From NCBI GenBank assembly GCA_963763955.1, contig CAVXQP010000016.1, positions 124,001 to 188,000 on the forward strand: DNA of 64,000 nt, read 5' to 3'. This DNA comes from DASUPK01 sp963763955 (lineage in GTDB: Bacteria > Actinomycetota > Thermoleophilia > Solirubrobacterales > 70-9). This document shows positions 34,188 through 42,738 of the stretch, one piece after another. Both the position numbers and the translations under genes were made by a program. Under the pieces are notes generated by a model. The model saw only the letters and a list, made by a program, of their open reading frames with translations, was not told the origin of the DNA and made no database searches. How positions within the stretch are numbered: position 1 is the stretch's first letter; each line of letters begins with the position of its first letter.

Positions 34188-36118
34188 CAGCCCGCTCTGT
34201 GCAGTTGCCGGTGGATCTCGCGGGCGAGCTTACCGGGGACTCCGGGCACCGCCTCGAGCTCCTCGCGGCTCGCGGTGAGCAGGCGGTCGGGTGACCCGAA
34301 GTGCCGCAGAAGCGCGCGTTTCCGCGCCGGCCCGACGCCACGGACACCGTCGAGAACCGACGCTGTCATCGCCTTGTCGCGGCGGCCACGATGGAAGGTG
34401 ATCGCGAACCGGTGCGCCTCATCACGCACGCGCTGCAGGATCCGCAGAGCGTCCGAGCCCTTCTCGAGCCGAATCGGCTCGGAGCGGCCCGGGATGAACA
34501 CCTCCTCGATCCGCTTCGCGAGGCTGACCACGGCTACCCCGCGCTCGGTGAACGGCTCCAGCGCCTTCATTCCCGCCGTGAGCTGTCCCTTGCCGCCGTC
34601 GATCACGATCAGGTCGGGCAGCGCTGCGAAGCTGGCGTCGCGCTCCGCGTCGTGCGGCGAGAGGTCCGCCTGCTGGACGTAGCGGCTCAGGCGTCTGCTC
34701 AAGACCTCCTGCATCGCCGCGAAGTCGTCCGGGCCACCGCCGTTCTCCCCGAACTCGCCGCGGATGCCGAACTTGCGGTAGTCGGACTTCTTGGGGGCGC
34801 CGCCCTCGAAGACCACCATCGAGGCGACGGTGTGGGTCTCACCCAGGTTGGAGATGTCGAAGCCCTCGATCCGGACCGGGACCCGCTCCAGGCCCAGGGC
34901 CTCCTGCAGCGAGGAGAGGGTCTCGACCCGCTGCTGGCGGCGGTGCTCCCGGCGCAGCTTGTCCTGGGCGAGCGCGAGCTTGGCATTCTTCTCGGCTAGC
35001 TCGCGCAGCCGGCGCAGGTCGCCGCGGGAGGCGATCCTGACCTCGACCTGCGAGTCTCGCTGGCTCGAGAGCGCCTCGGCGAGCACCCCCGTCCGGCCCT
35101 TCAGCTCCGGCCCCACGATCACGCGACCGGGGACCGCAGGCGCCGCGCCGTAGTACTGGAGCAGGAAGGTCTCGGCCACTTCGCTCGGATCGCGATCGCC
35201 CTCGGCGCTCTCGCCATCCTCTCCCGCGAGGTAGAAGCCCTGGCGCTCCGCGAGCACACCGTCGCGGACCTGGAATACCTGGGCGTTGGCATCGCCTGCC
35301 TCAACCGCAACCCCGATGATGTCCGCGCTGCCGAGCGAGCCGCCGGCGACCTGCTGCCGTTCCATCATCGAGCGGACGGCGTTCAGTCGATCCCGGAAGA
35401 GCGCCGCTCGCTCGAAGTCCTGCGCCTCGGAAGCCTCCTGCATCTTGTCCTCGAGGTCGTTGGCGATCTCCTTGTAGCGGCCGGAGAGGAAGCCGACGAT
35501 CCGGTCGATGTTCCGGCGGTACTCCTCCCTGTCGATGTAGCCCACGCAGGGCGCCTGGCAGCGCTTGATGTAGTAGTCGAGGCAGGGAACGCCCGAGCGG
35601 CGGCCGGGCTCCGGGCCCTCGCAGGTCCGGTACTGGAAGAGCTTGCCGAGCAGGTCGAGCGTCTCCCGGACGCGCTTGGCGCTCGAGAACGGCCCGAAGT
35701 AGGCGCGGTTCGGCCGGTGCCTCTCGCGCGTGAAATAGACGCGAGGAAACTCCTCATCGAGACTGACCCCGACGTAGGGATAGGACTTGTCGTCCCGCAG
35801 CCGGATGTTGAACCTCGGGCGGTACCGCTTGATGAAGCTCTGCTCAGCCAGCAGGGCCTCCGGCTCGTTCTCCGTCACCAGGAACTCGATCGAGTCCGTT
35901 CGGTCGATCAGCTCGGCGGTGCCTCCCATGCCGGATCCGCGGCCGCCACCCTTCCCCGCGAAGTGGGAGGCGACGCGCTTGCGGATCGAGTTGGCCTTGC
36001 CGACGTAGAGCGCGCCGCCGGCGCGGTCTCGGAACACGTAGACGCCGGGAGCGTTCGGTAGCTCCCTGCGCTGCTCCTCGAGGTCCTTCGCCCTCTCTGT
36101 CCGTGTGGTCCTGGCCAT
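34187..36118 (-). CDS. uvrC: Excinuclease ABC subunit C
   Basis: Dual-incision nuclease of nucleotide excision repair, 643 residues. The GIY-YIG domain lies at the N-terminus (GVYVFRDRAGGALYVGKA), a four-cysteine stretch follows (CEGP..CLDYYIKRCQAPC), the UVR motif is EDKMQEASEAQDFERAALFR, the RNase H-like domain contains GFDISNLGETHTVASM, and tandem helix-hairpin-helix motifs end the protein (VRGVGPARKRALLRHFG). ATG 36118 is chosen; longer frames are antisense to the next gene. Coupled to rapZ. Confidence 0.95.
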   Translation of the reverse strand: MARTTRTERAKDLEEQRRELPNAPGVYVFRDRAGGALYVGKANSIRKRVASHFAGKGGGRGSGMGGTAELIDRTDSIEFLVTENEPEALLAEQSFIKRYRPRFNIRLRDDKSYPYVGVSLDEEFPRVYFTRERHRPNRAYFGPFSSAKRVRETLDLLGKLFQYRTCEGPEPGRRSGVPCLDYYIKRCQAPCVGYIDREEYRRNIDRIVGFLSGRYKEIANDLEDKMQEASEAQDFERAALFRDRLNAVRSMMERQQVAGGSLGSADIIGVAVEAGDANAQVFQVRDGVLAERQGFYLAGEDGESAEGDRDPSEVAETFLLQYYGAAPAVPGRVIVGPELKGRTGVLAEALSSQRDSQVEVRIASRGDLRRLRELAEKNAKLALAQDKLRREHRRQQRVETLSSLQEALGLERVPVRIEGFDISNLGETHTVASMVVFEGGAPKKSDYRKFGIRGEFGENGGGPDDFAAMQEVLSRRLSRYVQQADLSPHDAERDASFAALPDLIVIDGGKGQLTAGMKALEPFTERGVAVVSLAKRIEEVFIPGRSEPIRLEKGSDALRILQRVRDEAHRFAITFHRGRRDKAMTASVLDGVRGVGPARKRALLRHFGSPDRLLTASREELEAVPGVPGKLAREIHRQLHRAG

Positions 36119-36173
36119 CAGAACAAGGGTAGGCTCCTGGCTCGCCGGCCAAGACCCTTCACCAGGAGAAGCG

Positions 36174-37022
36174 ATGACGGATTCCGCAGCAATAGAGATC
36201 AAACCGCTGGGCGCAGACCCGCCTGAGCTGGAGACGCTCGAGCTGGAGGTGGACGGCCAGGTCGGGACGCTGACGCTGAACCGACCCGACGCCCTCAACG
36301 CCATGAGCCCGGAGCTGATCGGTGAGCTGACGACGGCCGCCGCCTGGCTGGCCGACCGCGCGCCCATCCGCGCGCTGATCGTGACCGGCGCCGGGCGGGC
36401 ATTCTGCTCCGGCGGGGACGTCAACTGGTTCAAGCGGGGCGTCACCGACGAGTCGGTCGACCTGCCCTCGGAGGTGCGCCGCGGCGCCGAGGCCCTTCAC
36501 AACGCGATCGTCGACATCCGCCGCATCCCCTACCCGGTGATCGCCGCGATCAACGGGCCCGCTGCCGGTGCGGGCATGTCTCTGGCGCTTTCCGCAGACA
36601 TCCGTATCGCCTCCGAGGAGGCCTTCCTCGCGATCGCCTACGGGCGAATCGGGGCGGCACCGGACGGCGGCATGACCTACTTCCTGCCCAGGGTCGTCGG
36701 GCCCGCCAAGGCGCTCGAGCTGGCGCTCAACGATCCCAATCTGGACGCCAATTCCGCGCTGGAAGCCGGGCTGGTGACCGAGGTGGTCCCAGCCGACCAG
36801 CTGCTCGACCGCGCCAGGGAGAAGGCCGAGAAGCTCGCCGCCAAGGCCCCGTACTACGTTCGCATGACCAAACGGCTCCTCCACGAAAGCATCGAACACT
36901 CGATCAACGACCACCTGCAGCTCGAGCGCCACGGAATCGCGGACAGCATGGGAACGAACGACCTGAGGCGGGGAGTCACGGCCTTCTTCGCGGGCGAGCA
37001 GCCCACCTTCGAGGGCGACTGA
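36174..37022 (+). CDS. Enoyl-CoA hydratase/isomerase family protein
   Basis: Crotonase-fold enzyme of 282 residues. ALIVTGAGRAFCSGGDV is the first oxyanion-hole region and INGPAAGAGMSLALSADIR the second. The position of the first catalytic Glu in enoyl-CoA hydratases is occupied in AYGRIGAAPDGGMTYFLPR by Ala-Pro-Asp, so the reaction may be isomerisation or another crotonase chemistry rather than simple hydration. ATG 36174 has a good AGGAGA site. It is divergent from uvrC; the next gene is 67 bases on. Confidence 0.85.
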   Translation: MTDSAAIEIKPLGADPPELETLELEVDGQVGTLTLNRPDALNAMSPELIGELTTAAAWLADRAPIRALIVTGAGRAFCSGGDVNWFKRGVTDESVDLPSEVRRGAEALHNAIVDIRRIPYPVIAAINGPAAGAGMSLALSADIRIASEEAFLAIAYGRIGAAPDGGMTYFLPRVVGPAKALELALNDPNLDANSALEAGLVTEVVPADQLLDRAREKAEKLAAKAPYYVRMTKRLLHESIEHSINDHLQLERHGIADSMGTNDLRRGVTAFFAGEQPTFEGD

Positions 37023-37089
37023 GCAATCCCGTCGGAGCCTTCGACCCGTAATAGAGTGGGCTACCTGGCGTCAAGAGAAAGGTGACCGG

Positions 37090-37527
37090 ATGAGACGAGC
37101 TTCAGCAGTGCTGATCGTGGCGGCGCTGGCCGTTGTCGGCCTGGCGGCCTGCGGCGGCAGCAGCAACGACAACTCGACGAGCGTGGCTTCGACGCCCGCC
37201 TCGACGACGCCCGCCGGTGGCGGCGGAGCGGCCGGGGGCGGATCGACGGTCGACATCTCCACCCCGTCCGGCAGCGACCTGGCCTTCGACCAGAAGAGCG
37301 TCAGCGCCAAGGCCGGCAGCGTGACCGTCGACTTCGACAACAAGCAGCCGCTCCAGCACGACGTGGCCGTGGCTGACTCGTCGGGGAAGGTGCTCGGTCA
37401 GACCGACCTGGTCTCTTCGGGCACGGCGAACGCGACCGTGAACCTGACGCCCGGCACGTACACCTTCTACTGCACGGTCCCGGGACACCGCGAGGCCGGG
37501 ATGCAAGGGACGCTCACCGTCAAATAG
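37090..37527 (+). CDS. Cupredoxin-like copper lipoprotein
   Basis: A 145-residue exported protein. The signal ends at LAAC, a lipobox, and a Gly/Thr/Ser-rich linker follows. The cupredoxin domain supplies the type 1 copper ligands: His in LQHDVAVAD, then Cys, His and Met in YCTVPGHREAGM. This ligand order is that of plastocyanin/azurin-like electron carriers. It probably carries electrons at the outer face of the membrane, perhaps to a cytochrome or copper oxidase not in this window. A large inverted repeat follows the stop. Confidence 0.85.
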   Translation: MRRASAVLIVAALAVVGLAACGGSSNDNSTSVASTPASTTPAGGGGAAGGGSTVDISTPSGSDLAFDQKSVSAKAGSVTVDFDNKQPLQHDVAVADSSGKVLGQTDLVSSGTANATVNLTPGTYTFYCTVPGHREAGMQGTLTVK

Positions 37528-37535
37528 CGGTTCGG

Positions 37536-37613
37536 CGGGCGGGTCCTGTCGCCGAATTTCATCGACACGCGCAGGAGCGCGCGTCGAGGCTGAAATTCGG
37601 CGCCACCCGCCCG
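37536..37613. repeat. Long interrupted inverted repeat between convergent genes
   Basis: The two arms match in three blocks: CGGGCGGGT with ACCCGCCCG, CGCCGAATTTCA with TGAAATTCGGCG, and an inner TCGAC..GCGC with GCGCGCGTCGA. Short asymmetric bulges separate them. The folded element has nearly 30 pairs and sits between the convergent cupredoxin and MaoC genes, so it probably ends transcription from both sides, although there is no long U-run. Confidence 0.7.
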
Positions 37614-37663
37614 ATAACCCCAACCGGCACATGGCCTTGCACCGGCGTTGCTCGCCGGTACAG

Positions 37664-38131
37664 CTACTCAGGAAAGGCGCGGCCTACGGAGTCGGCGACG
37701 CAGGCGGGCTTGTCGTTGCCTTCGACTTCGACCGTGAAGCGGGTGACGATCTGCCACCAGCCGCCGCCGACGTCGTCGATCTCGACCACCTCGGCGGTGG
37801 CGCGGATCCTGGCTCCTGACGGCACCGGTGCCGGGAAGCGGACCTTGTTCCAGCCGTAGTTGACGCCGAGCTTGAAGCCGGTCGAGCGGAGCAGCTCGAT
37901 CCGCAGGCCGTCGATCAGCGACAGGGTCAGGTTGCCATGGGCCACCGTCGTCCCGAACGGGCTCTCCTTTTTGGCCCGCTCGACGTCAGTGTGGATCCAC
38001 TGGTGGTCGCCGGTCAGGTCCGCGAAGGTGTCGATGTCCCGCTGGGTGACCTCCCGCCAGTCGCTGGGACCGATCGTCTGGCCTTGCAGGGCCTTTAGGC
38101 CCTCGATTCCCTCGACCTGAACCGGCGCCAT
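37664..38131 (-). CDS. MaoC-like (R)-specific enoyl-CoA hydratase domain protein
   Basis: A hot-dog fold dehydratase of 155 residues. The catalytic pair lies in FADLTGDHQWIHTDVERA (Asp and His of the hydratase 2 motif D-x5-H), followed by SPFGTTVAHGNLTLSL. The W-N-K-VRFPAPVPSG strand is typical. It starts at ATG 38131; longer frames are antisense to the divergent binding-protein gene. It may act in fatty-acid or acyl-CoA breakdown. It is not in an operon with other acyl-CoA genes, though a crotonase gene lies 0.6 kb away. Confidence 0.85.
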   Translation of the reverse strand: MAPVQVEGIEGLKALQGQTIGPSDWREVTQRDIDTFADLTGDHQWIHTDVERAKKESPFGTTVAHGNLTLSLIDGLRIELLRSTGFKLGVNYGWNKVRFPAPVPSGARIRATAEVVEIDDVGGGWWQIVTRFTVEVEGNDKPACVADSVGRAFPE

Positions 38132-38158
38132 GTCCGGCACCCTACTAGCGCACCGGCT

Positions 38159-39472
38159 ATGAATACCTCTCTGAGAGGCTGGACCAACACCCGTCTCGCG
38201 GTCGCGGCGGCCGCGTGTTCGGCCCTCGCGCTCGGCCTGGCCGCCTGTGGCGGCGGGAGCGGGGGCGGCAACGGCCCCGGCTCCAAGCCGCTCCACCTGG
38301 TGATCGGCAACGCGCTGCCCCTGAGCGGCACCTCCAAGGACCTCGGGGCGGCGGGCGAGAAGGCCTCCCAGCTGGCGGTGGACCAGATCAAGCGGGCAGT
38401 CGGCCAGGCCAAAGCCGACCACACCATCCGCATCGTCAACGAGAACCAGGGGGCGGACTCGAACGCGGCGGTCGACTCCGCCAAGAGGCTCGTCAACAGT
38501 GACGGCGCGACTTGCCTGACCGGCCCGTGGTCGCCCGACGCCGTCATGCAGGTCGCCAAGGACGTCGCCATCCCCGCCAAGACGCTCGAGATCTCGCCGG
38601 TCTCGGTCGGGGGCGACGTCGCCGATCTCAGCGACCACGACCTGATCGACAGCACGGCCCTGCCCGAGTCCCTGGAGGGATCCGCCCTCTCCCAGGCGAT
38701 CGGACGAGAGTTGGGCGGCGAGCAGGGTCACACGGTCAACGTCGCCGCCAGCAACGACACTCATGGCGACACGATCAGGCAGGACTTCATCGATGCCTGG
38801 CAGGGGCAGGACGGGACGATCGGCGGGCAGGTCGCGCTGGCGCCGCTGCAGCTGAGCACGCAGGCGTCCCAGATCACCGCGGGCAGCCCCGACGCCGTGC
38901 TGCTGATCGACGATCTCAGCGGCTTCTCCCAGCTCGCGCCCGCGCTGAGCTCGAGCTTCTCCTGGAATCCCGGCACCGCCTGGGGCAGCGACCAGCTGGT
39001 CAACCCCGGTCTGCCCGGCCTGGTCGGCTCGCAGACCGTCAACGGGATGCGTGCTCTGGCCGCGGGCGCGCCGCGCGGCGAGGACGCAACATCCGCCTTC
39101 TTGCAGGCCTTCAAGCAGGCCCAGCCAGACAACGTGAAGCTGGCCCCGTTCGCCGCCCAGGAGTTCGACGCCACCGTGCTCTGCTATCTCTCGGCGGTCG
39201 CGGCTGGCTCCACCGACGGCCAGCAGATGGCGGACGAGCTGATCGACATCACCGCCCCAGGCGGGGACGAGTTCAGCTGGCAGCAGCTCCCCGACGCGAT
39301 CAACGCCCTCGAGGATGGCAAGGACATCAACTACACGGGGGCCTCCGGCCCGATCGACATGGACGTGCACGGCAACCCCACCGCCGGCGTCTTCGACGTC
39401 TACCAGTACACCCCGGACCTCGAGGCCGTCGGCGAGGTCTCGGTCTCGAAGCCGAACCCGGTAACGCCGTAG
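38159..39472 (+). CDS. Branched-chain amino acid type substrate-binding lipoprotein
   Basis: Periplasmic-binding protein type I fold of the LivJ/amide-binding class, 437 residues. The signal peptide ends in the lipobox LAAC (about residue 30), with a Gly-rich linker after it. GNALPLSGTSKDLGAAGEKA is the usual first ligand-loop, followed by NENQGADSNAAVDSAKRLV and GPWSPDAVMQV. No permease or ATPase gene of a Liv-type importer is nearby, so it is an orphan here. It may feed a transporter encoded elsewhere, or act as a receptor. Confidence 0.85.
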   Translation: MNTSLRGWTNTRLAVAAAACSALALGLAACGGGSGGGNGPGSKPLHLVIGNALPLSGTSKDLGAAGEKASQLAVDQIKRAVGQAKADHTIRIVNENQGADSNAAVDSAKRLVNSDGATCLTGPWSPDAVMQVAKDVAIPAKTLEISPVSVGGDVADLSDHDLIDSTALPESLEGSALSQAIGRELGGEQGHTVNVAASNDTHGDTIRQDFIDAWQGQDGTIGGQVALAPLQLSTQASQITAGSPDAVLLIDDLSGFSQLAPALSSSFSWNPGTAWGSDQLVNPGLPGLVGSQTVNGMRALAAGAPRGEDATSAFLQAFKQAQPDNVKLAPFAAQEFDATVLCYLSAVAAGSTDGQQMADELIDITAPGGDEFSWQQLPDAINALEDGKDINYTGASGPIDMDVHGNPTAGVFDVYQYTPDLEAVGEVSVSKPNPVTP

Positions 39473-39502
39473 CTGGCGGCCCGATCTGACGGCGAAGCCG
39501 CA

Positions 39503-41449
39503 TCACGCAACCAATCGCACCTCCAATGGCGGCGAGAGCAGCACGCCGGCGCCGTTCGCGAGGGCGAGGATGCGCGCCACGTACGCCCGGGTCTCCGGGT
39601 AGGACGGCACGCACCCGCAGGCGGCGACCGCGCCTGAGCCGGCGTTATATGCCGCGAGCGCGAGCGGGACGGAGTGGAAGCGTCGCAGCAGGTCCGACAT
39701 CAGATGTGCTTGCGCGTCGATCGAGGCGACCGGGTCGAAGGGATCGCGCAGGCCGTAGGAGCGCGCGGTCGCCGGCATGAACTGAGCCATGCCGAGCGCG
39801 CCCGCAGGTGAGACGGCCCTCGGGTTGAAGCCCGATTCCGCCTCGAGCTGTGCGGCGAGCAGTCCGGGCGAGACGTTCCAGCGCGACGCCGAGCGCAGCA
39901 GCGGCGCCCCGTAGGGGGCCGGGACGAAATCCGGCAAGCCGGAGCTGCGGCCCAGTCCCTCCTCCTCACCGAGCGGCTCCCCGGCCAGCACCGCGTTGCC
40001 CGCCTGCGAGCAGGGCGGCGGGTCAGCCGAGTAGCCGAAGTGCCAGGCCTCCCATGAGTACCTGCGGACGAAGCCGAAGCGGCCCGCGTTCGCGGCCAGC
40101 CAACCGTACGCCGAGGATGGCCCGAGGTCGAGTTCCGTCGCGCAGCGGTGCAGCGAGTGGCCCGGCGGTGCCACCCAACGCGGATCGGGATGGCGCGCGA
40201 AGAGCTCGGCCTGCTCCGCATCGGAGCGGTATCCGGAGACCACGACCAGGTCGAGTTCCGCCCGCCGCGCCGCCGCCGCCATCCGATCGAAGGCGGCCGC
40301 CACGTCGGGGCGCATCCCCTCCCCGTCGCGATAGACGAGCGGCCCGGAGTAGCCGCCGCCCTCCGCCTGCGCCGGCATCCCGGTCCAGGAGGAGACCGGG
40401 GCCGATGCTTCGGCGACGGCCGAGGCGACGACCCGAATGGGCCGGTGGACGCCGGCGCGCTCGCCGCCGGTGAGCTGGTGGGGATCGATCTCGCCCGTCA
40501 CGGTGACCCGCGCCCGCAGCGGAGGGTCGGCGGCCGCGTCCGGGAAGGAGAGCTGCAGGCGACCCGGGTCGACGCGGTTGCGCCGCGCGGCGTCGATCGC
40601 CGCGAGCCGCGCGCGGGAGAGATAGTCGGCCTTGGAGAGGTGACGAGGGTTCGGACGCCCGTCCGGGAGCCGTGGCGGAGCCAATAGCCGCGGGACGTCG
40701 TCCCGCATGCTGCGCGCCGCCGAGAGGGCCGCCAGATCCGCCGCGCGCTGCACCCTTCCCCTGCCCGTCGCGGCCCCACCGATCGCCGCCAGTGCGAGGG
40801 CCGCCAGGATCAGGATCAAACCCGCGCCGAGCAGCGCCGGGAGCGCCTGGCCGCTGTCACCGCGCGAACGGCCCAGACCGAGCAGACGCCGCGCGATGCG
40901 GCCGGCGACGTCCGAGATCCGGCCGCCCGGACGGACCCCGGCCAGCGCCCGCCGGGCCGCGAACGCCGGCGGCGGCCGGGTGGCGATGCGAGTGGGGATC
41001 CGCCGCCGGGCCAGCTCGTCGACCGCAAGCGCCGCCAGCGACCGCTCGGCGGGCAGCGAGACCAACAGGCAGCCGCCGTTCACGGCCAGATCCTGCGCTT
41101 GGATCGCGGGCACCCAGAGCGTGCCCGGCACGTGGAGGACCGCGAGCTCGGCGTCCGATGTGGCGAGCGCGCCCGCGACCTCCTCGATCGGCTCGGCCTC
41201 ACCCGCGACCGGCAGGTGGCAGAGGTGACCGCGGGCGGACGCGCGGCGCCCAGCCGCCCGCAGCGCACGCTCGATGTCGCGGGCGGCCGGGGTGGCGAGC
41301 AGCGTCGGCCCTCGGCGCCGGGCGCCCTCGCCGACCTCGATGAGCAATGTCCCGGCGCCGGTGAGCGCGGCCGCCTCGACGGCGACCGCGGCGGCCAGTC
41401 CCAGGCTCGTCCCCGGGTCGGTACCGCTCGCCAGGATCACGGGGATCAC
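39503..41449 (-). CDS. Fusion: degenerate ATPase-like + TadG-like anchor + VanY peptidase + lytic transglycosylase
   Basis: A 648-residue multidomain protein. Residues 1-160 resemble a CpaE/MinD-type fold with a degenerate P-loop (ASGTDPGTSLGLAA). Residues 198-245 are a TadE/TadG-like segment: GDSGQALPALLGAG, a membrane helix and RVQRAADLAALSAARS. Residues 365-475 form an M15/VanY carboxypeptidase with zinc ligands His434, Asp441 and His470 and catalytic Glu467. Residues 512-635 form a GH23 lytic transglycosylase with Glu538 in EAESGFNP and GALGMAQFMPATA. Both wall enzymes look intact, so one membrane-anchored protein could cut peptides and glycan strands. It overlaps the upstream TadE-like gene by 4 bases. 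No known protein with this exact order comes to mind. Confidence 0.8.
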   Translation of the reverse strand: MIPVILASGTDPGTSLGLAAAVAVEAAALTGAGTLLIEVGEGARRRGPTLLATPAARDIERALRAAGRRASARGHLCHLPVAGEAEPIEEVAGALATSDAELAVLHVPGTLWVPAIQAQDLAVNGGCLLVSLPAERSLAALAVDELARRRIPTRIATRPPPAFAARRALAGVRPGGRISDVAGRIARRLLGLGRSRGDSGQALPALLGAGLILILAALALAAIGGAATGRGRVQRAADLAALSAARSMRDDVPRLLAPPRLPDGRPNPRHLSKADYLSRARLAAIDAARRNRVDPGRLQLSFPDAAADPPLRARVTVTGEIDPHQLTGGERAGVHRPIRVVASAVAEASAPVSSWTGMPAQAEGGGYSGPLVYRDGEGMRPDVAAAFDRMAAAARRAELDLVVVSGYRSDAEQAELFARHPDPRWVAPPGHSLHRCATELDLGPSSAYGWLAANAGRFGFVRRYSWEAWHFGYSADPPPCSQAGNAVLAGEPLGEEEGLGRSSGLPDFVPAPYGAPLLRSASRWNVSPGLLAAQLEAESGFNPRAVSPAGALGMAQFMPATARSYGLRDPFDPVASIDAQAHLMSDLLRRFHSVPLALAAYNAGSGAVAACGCVPSYPETRAYVARILALANGAGVLLSPPLEVRLVA

Positions 41450-41799
41450 GGGCGACTCCCGATCGGCGAGCGAGACCAGGCATCCGAGCTGACCGTAAGG
41501 GCGTCCGCGACCGCGGCCAGCGGAGCGGGCGGACGCAGCTCAACCCTCACCCTGCCGCCCTCGGCGGTCACCTGAGAGCGGCCGCGCGCCCAGCCGGGCA
41601 GCGCCTCGCGGGCAGCGCGCTGCTCGTCATGGCCCGAAGCGCCCGCCAGCGCCCCAGCCTCGGCCGCGCCGTCGGCGATGGTCAGCGAGTACCCGACCAG
41701 CAGCAGCTGCAGCGCAAGGGCGGTCGCGAGGGCCAGCGCCGGCAGCGCGGCGAGCAGCTCGATCGATGCCTGGGCCGGCCCGCCTCTACCGAGCCGCAT
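41446..41799 (-). CDS. TadE-like pseudopilin-type protein
   Basis: A 117-residue protein. The TadE signature is clear: GGPAQASIELLAALPALALATALALQ, with the Glu five residues into the hydrophobic stretch as in type IV pilin-like signals. The rest is a short extracytoplasmic domain with RVRVELRPP. It overlaps its neighbours on both sides (14 bases with the upstream TadE-like gene, 4 with the fusion gene), so the three are co-translated. Confidence 0.8.
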   Translation of the reverse strand: MRLGRGGPAQASIELLAALPALALATALALQLLLVGYSLTIADGAAEAGALAGASGHDEQRAAREALPGWARGRSQVTAEGGRVRVELRPPAPLAAVADALTVSSDAWSRSPIGSRP

Positions 41800-42142
41800 C
41801 TCCGCCCAGCGTCGAGGCGGCGGACACCGAGGGCAGGGAGGTCCCGGGGATCAGGGCCGGGACCCGCACCTTCACGCGGACGCCGTCCCCATCGCGGATC
41901 ACCGCATCTCCACGCAAGGATGCCGGGAGCGCCCGCCGGGCCGCGGACTCGGCGTCTGAGCCGACCTTCTCGGCCCGCGCGCCGGCGCGCGCGGCATTCC
42001 CGGCGGACCACACGACCCAGCCCGCCACCACGGTCTGGGCGGCGATCACCAGGCAGACCGCCAGGGCCGGGAGCACCGCGACCAACTCCACCGAGGCCTG
42101 GGCGCTCCCGAACGAGGAATCCAACCGGCGTCTCAGCCACAT
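41786..42142 (-). CDS. TadE-like pseudopilin-type protein
   Basis: A 118-residue paralogue of the next gene. The anchor is GSAQASVELVAVLPALAVCL and the tail has GVRVKVRVPALIPGTSLP. It heads the three-gene set TadE-TadE-fusion. The tad secretion ATPase, platform and flp pilin genes are not upstream, so the set is either a detached tad module or a system for presenting the wall hydrolase. Confidence 0.8.
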   Translation of the reverse strand: MWLRRRLDSSFGSAQASVELVAVLPALAVCLVIAAQTVVAGWVVWSAGNAARAGARAEKVGSDAESAARRALPASLRGDAVIRDGDGVRVKVRVPALIPGTSLPSVSAASTLGGDAAR

Positions 42143-42231
42143 GTGCCGACGCTAGGTCCGCGTCCGTCATGAAGCGCACATCGCCCGCCTCGAATCGGTG
42201 ACCGAACGGCGCTGAGTTTGGAACGACCGCG

Positions 42232-42585
42232 CTAGTAGGTCGTCGCCGCTCGCCAGATCAGGAAGATGATCCCGACGCATCCAGCCATCAGGGCGATCCA
42301 GAGGACGAACCCGCCGGTCCAGGAGCGGAAGTCGTCGTAGGCGACCACGAGCAGCGCCATCGCCCCGACCGCGCCGAAGAGGCCGGCCTTGCGGGCGTCC
42401 GTCAGGGTGGCCAGGGTGAGCTGCTGCTCGCGGTAGACCCGGTAGAGCAGCCAGGCGATCGCCGCCAGGAAGATCAACATCAGGGCGGAGAGCACCGTCG
42501 CTGCGGCCGCCCCGCCCCCCGGCAGGAAGTCGACGCCCGCCGCCAGGGCCAGGATGATCGCGATGTTGCGCGCCGTCTGCAGCAT
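42232..42585 (-). CDS. Small membrane protein, unknown function
   Basis: 117 residues with four hydrophobic helices (about 5-20, 28-48, 68-84, 92-112), separated by the charged loop YRVYREQQLTLATLTDARKAGL. I do not recognise the family. The LDA-type loop between helices 2 and 3 is polar enough to be cytoplasmic. It lies 89 bases upstream of the TadE-like genes on the same strand and is divergent from the HD-domain gene, with 153 bases between. Confidence 0.6.
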   Translation of the reverse strand: MLQTARNIAIILALAAGVDFLPGGGAAAATVLSALMLIFLAAIAWLLYRVYREQQLTLATLTDARKAGLFGAVGAMALLVVAYDDFRSWTGGFVLWIALMAGCVGIIFLIWRAATTY

Positions 42586-42738
42586 CTCGGCGATTCTAGG
42601 TCAGCAACCGCAGCGAAGGTTGAACTTGCAAACGACTCGCGATTGTGAAAGAACTGTCAAGCGGTTTTCTAGGAATTTGCGGATATCCGGCCTGGCCAAA
42701 TTGAGAACCCGAGGTCGCATCGTTAGCGTTTCAATGCA

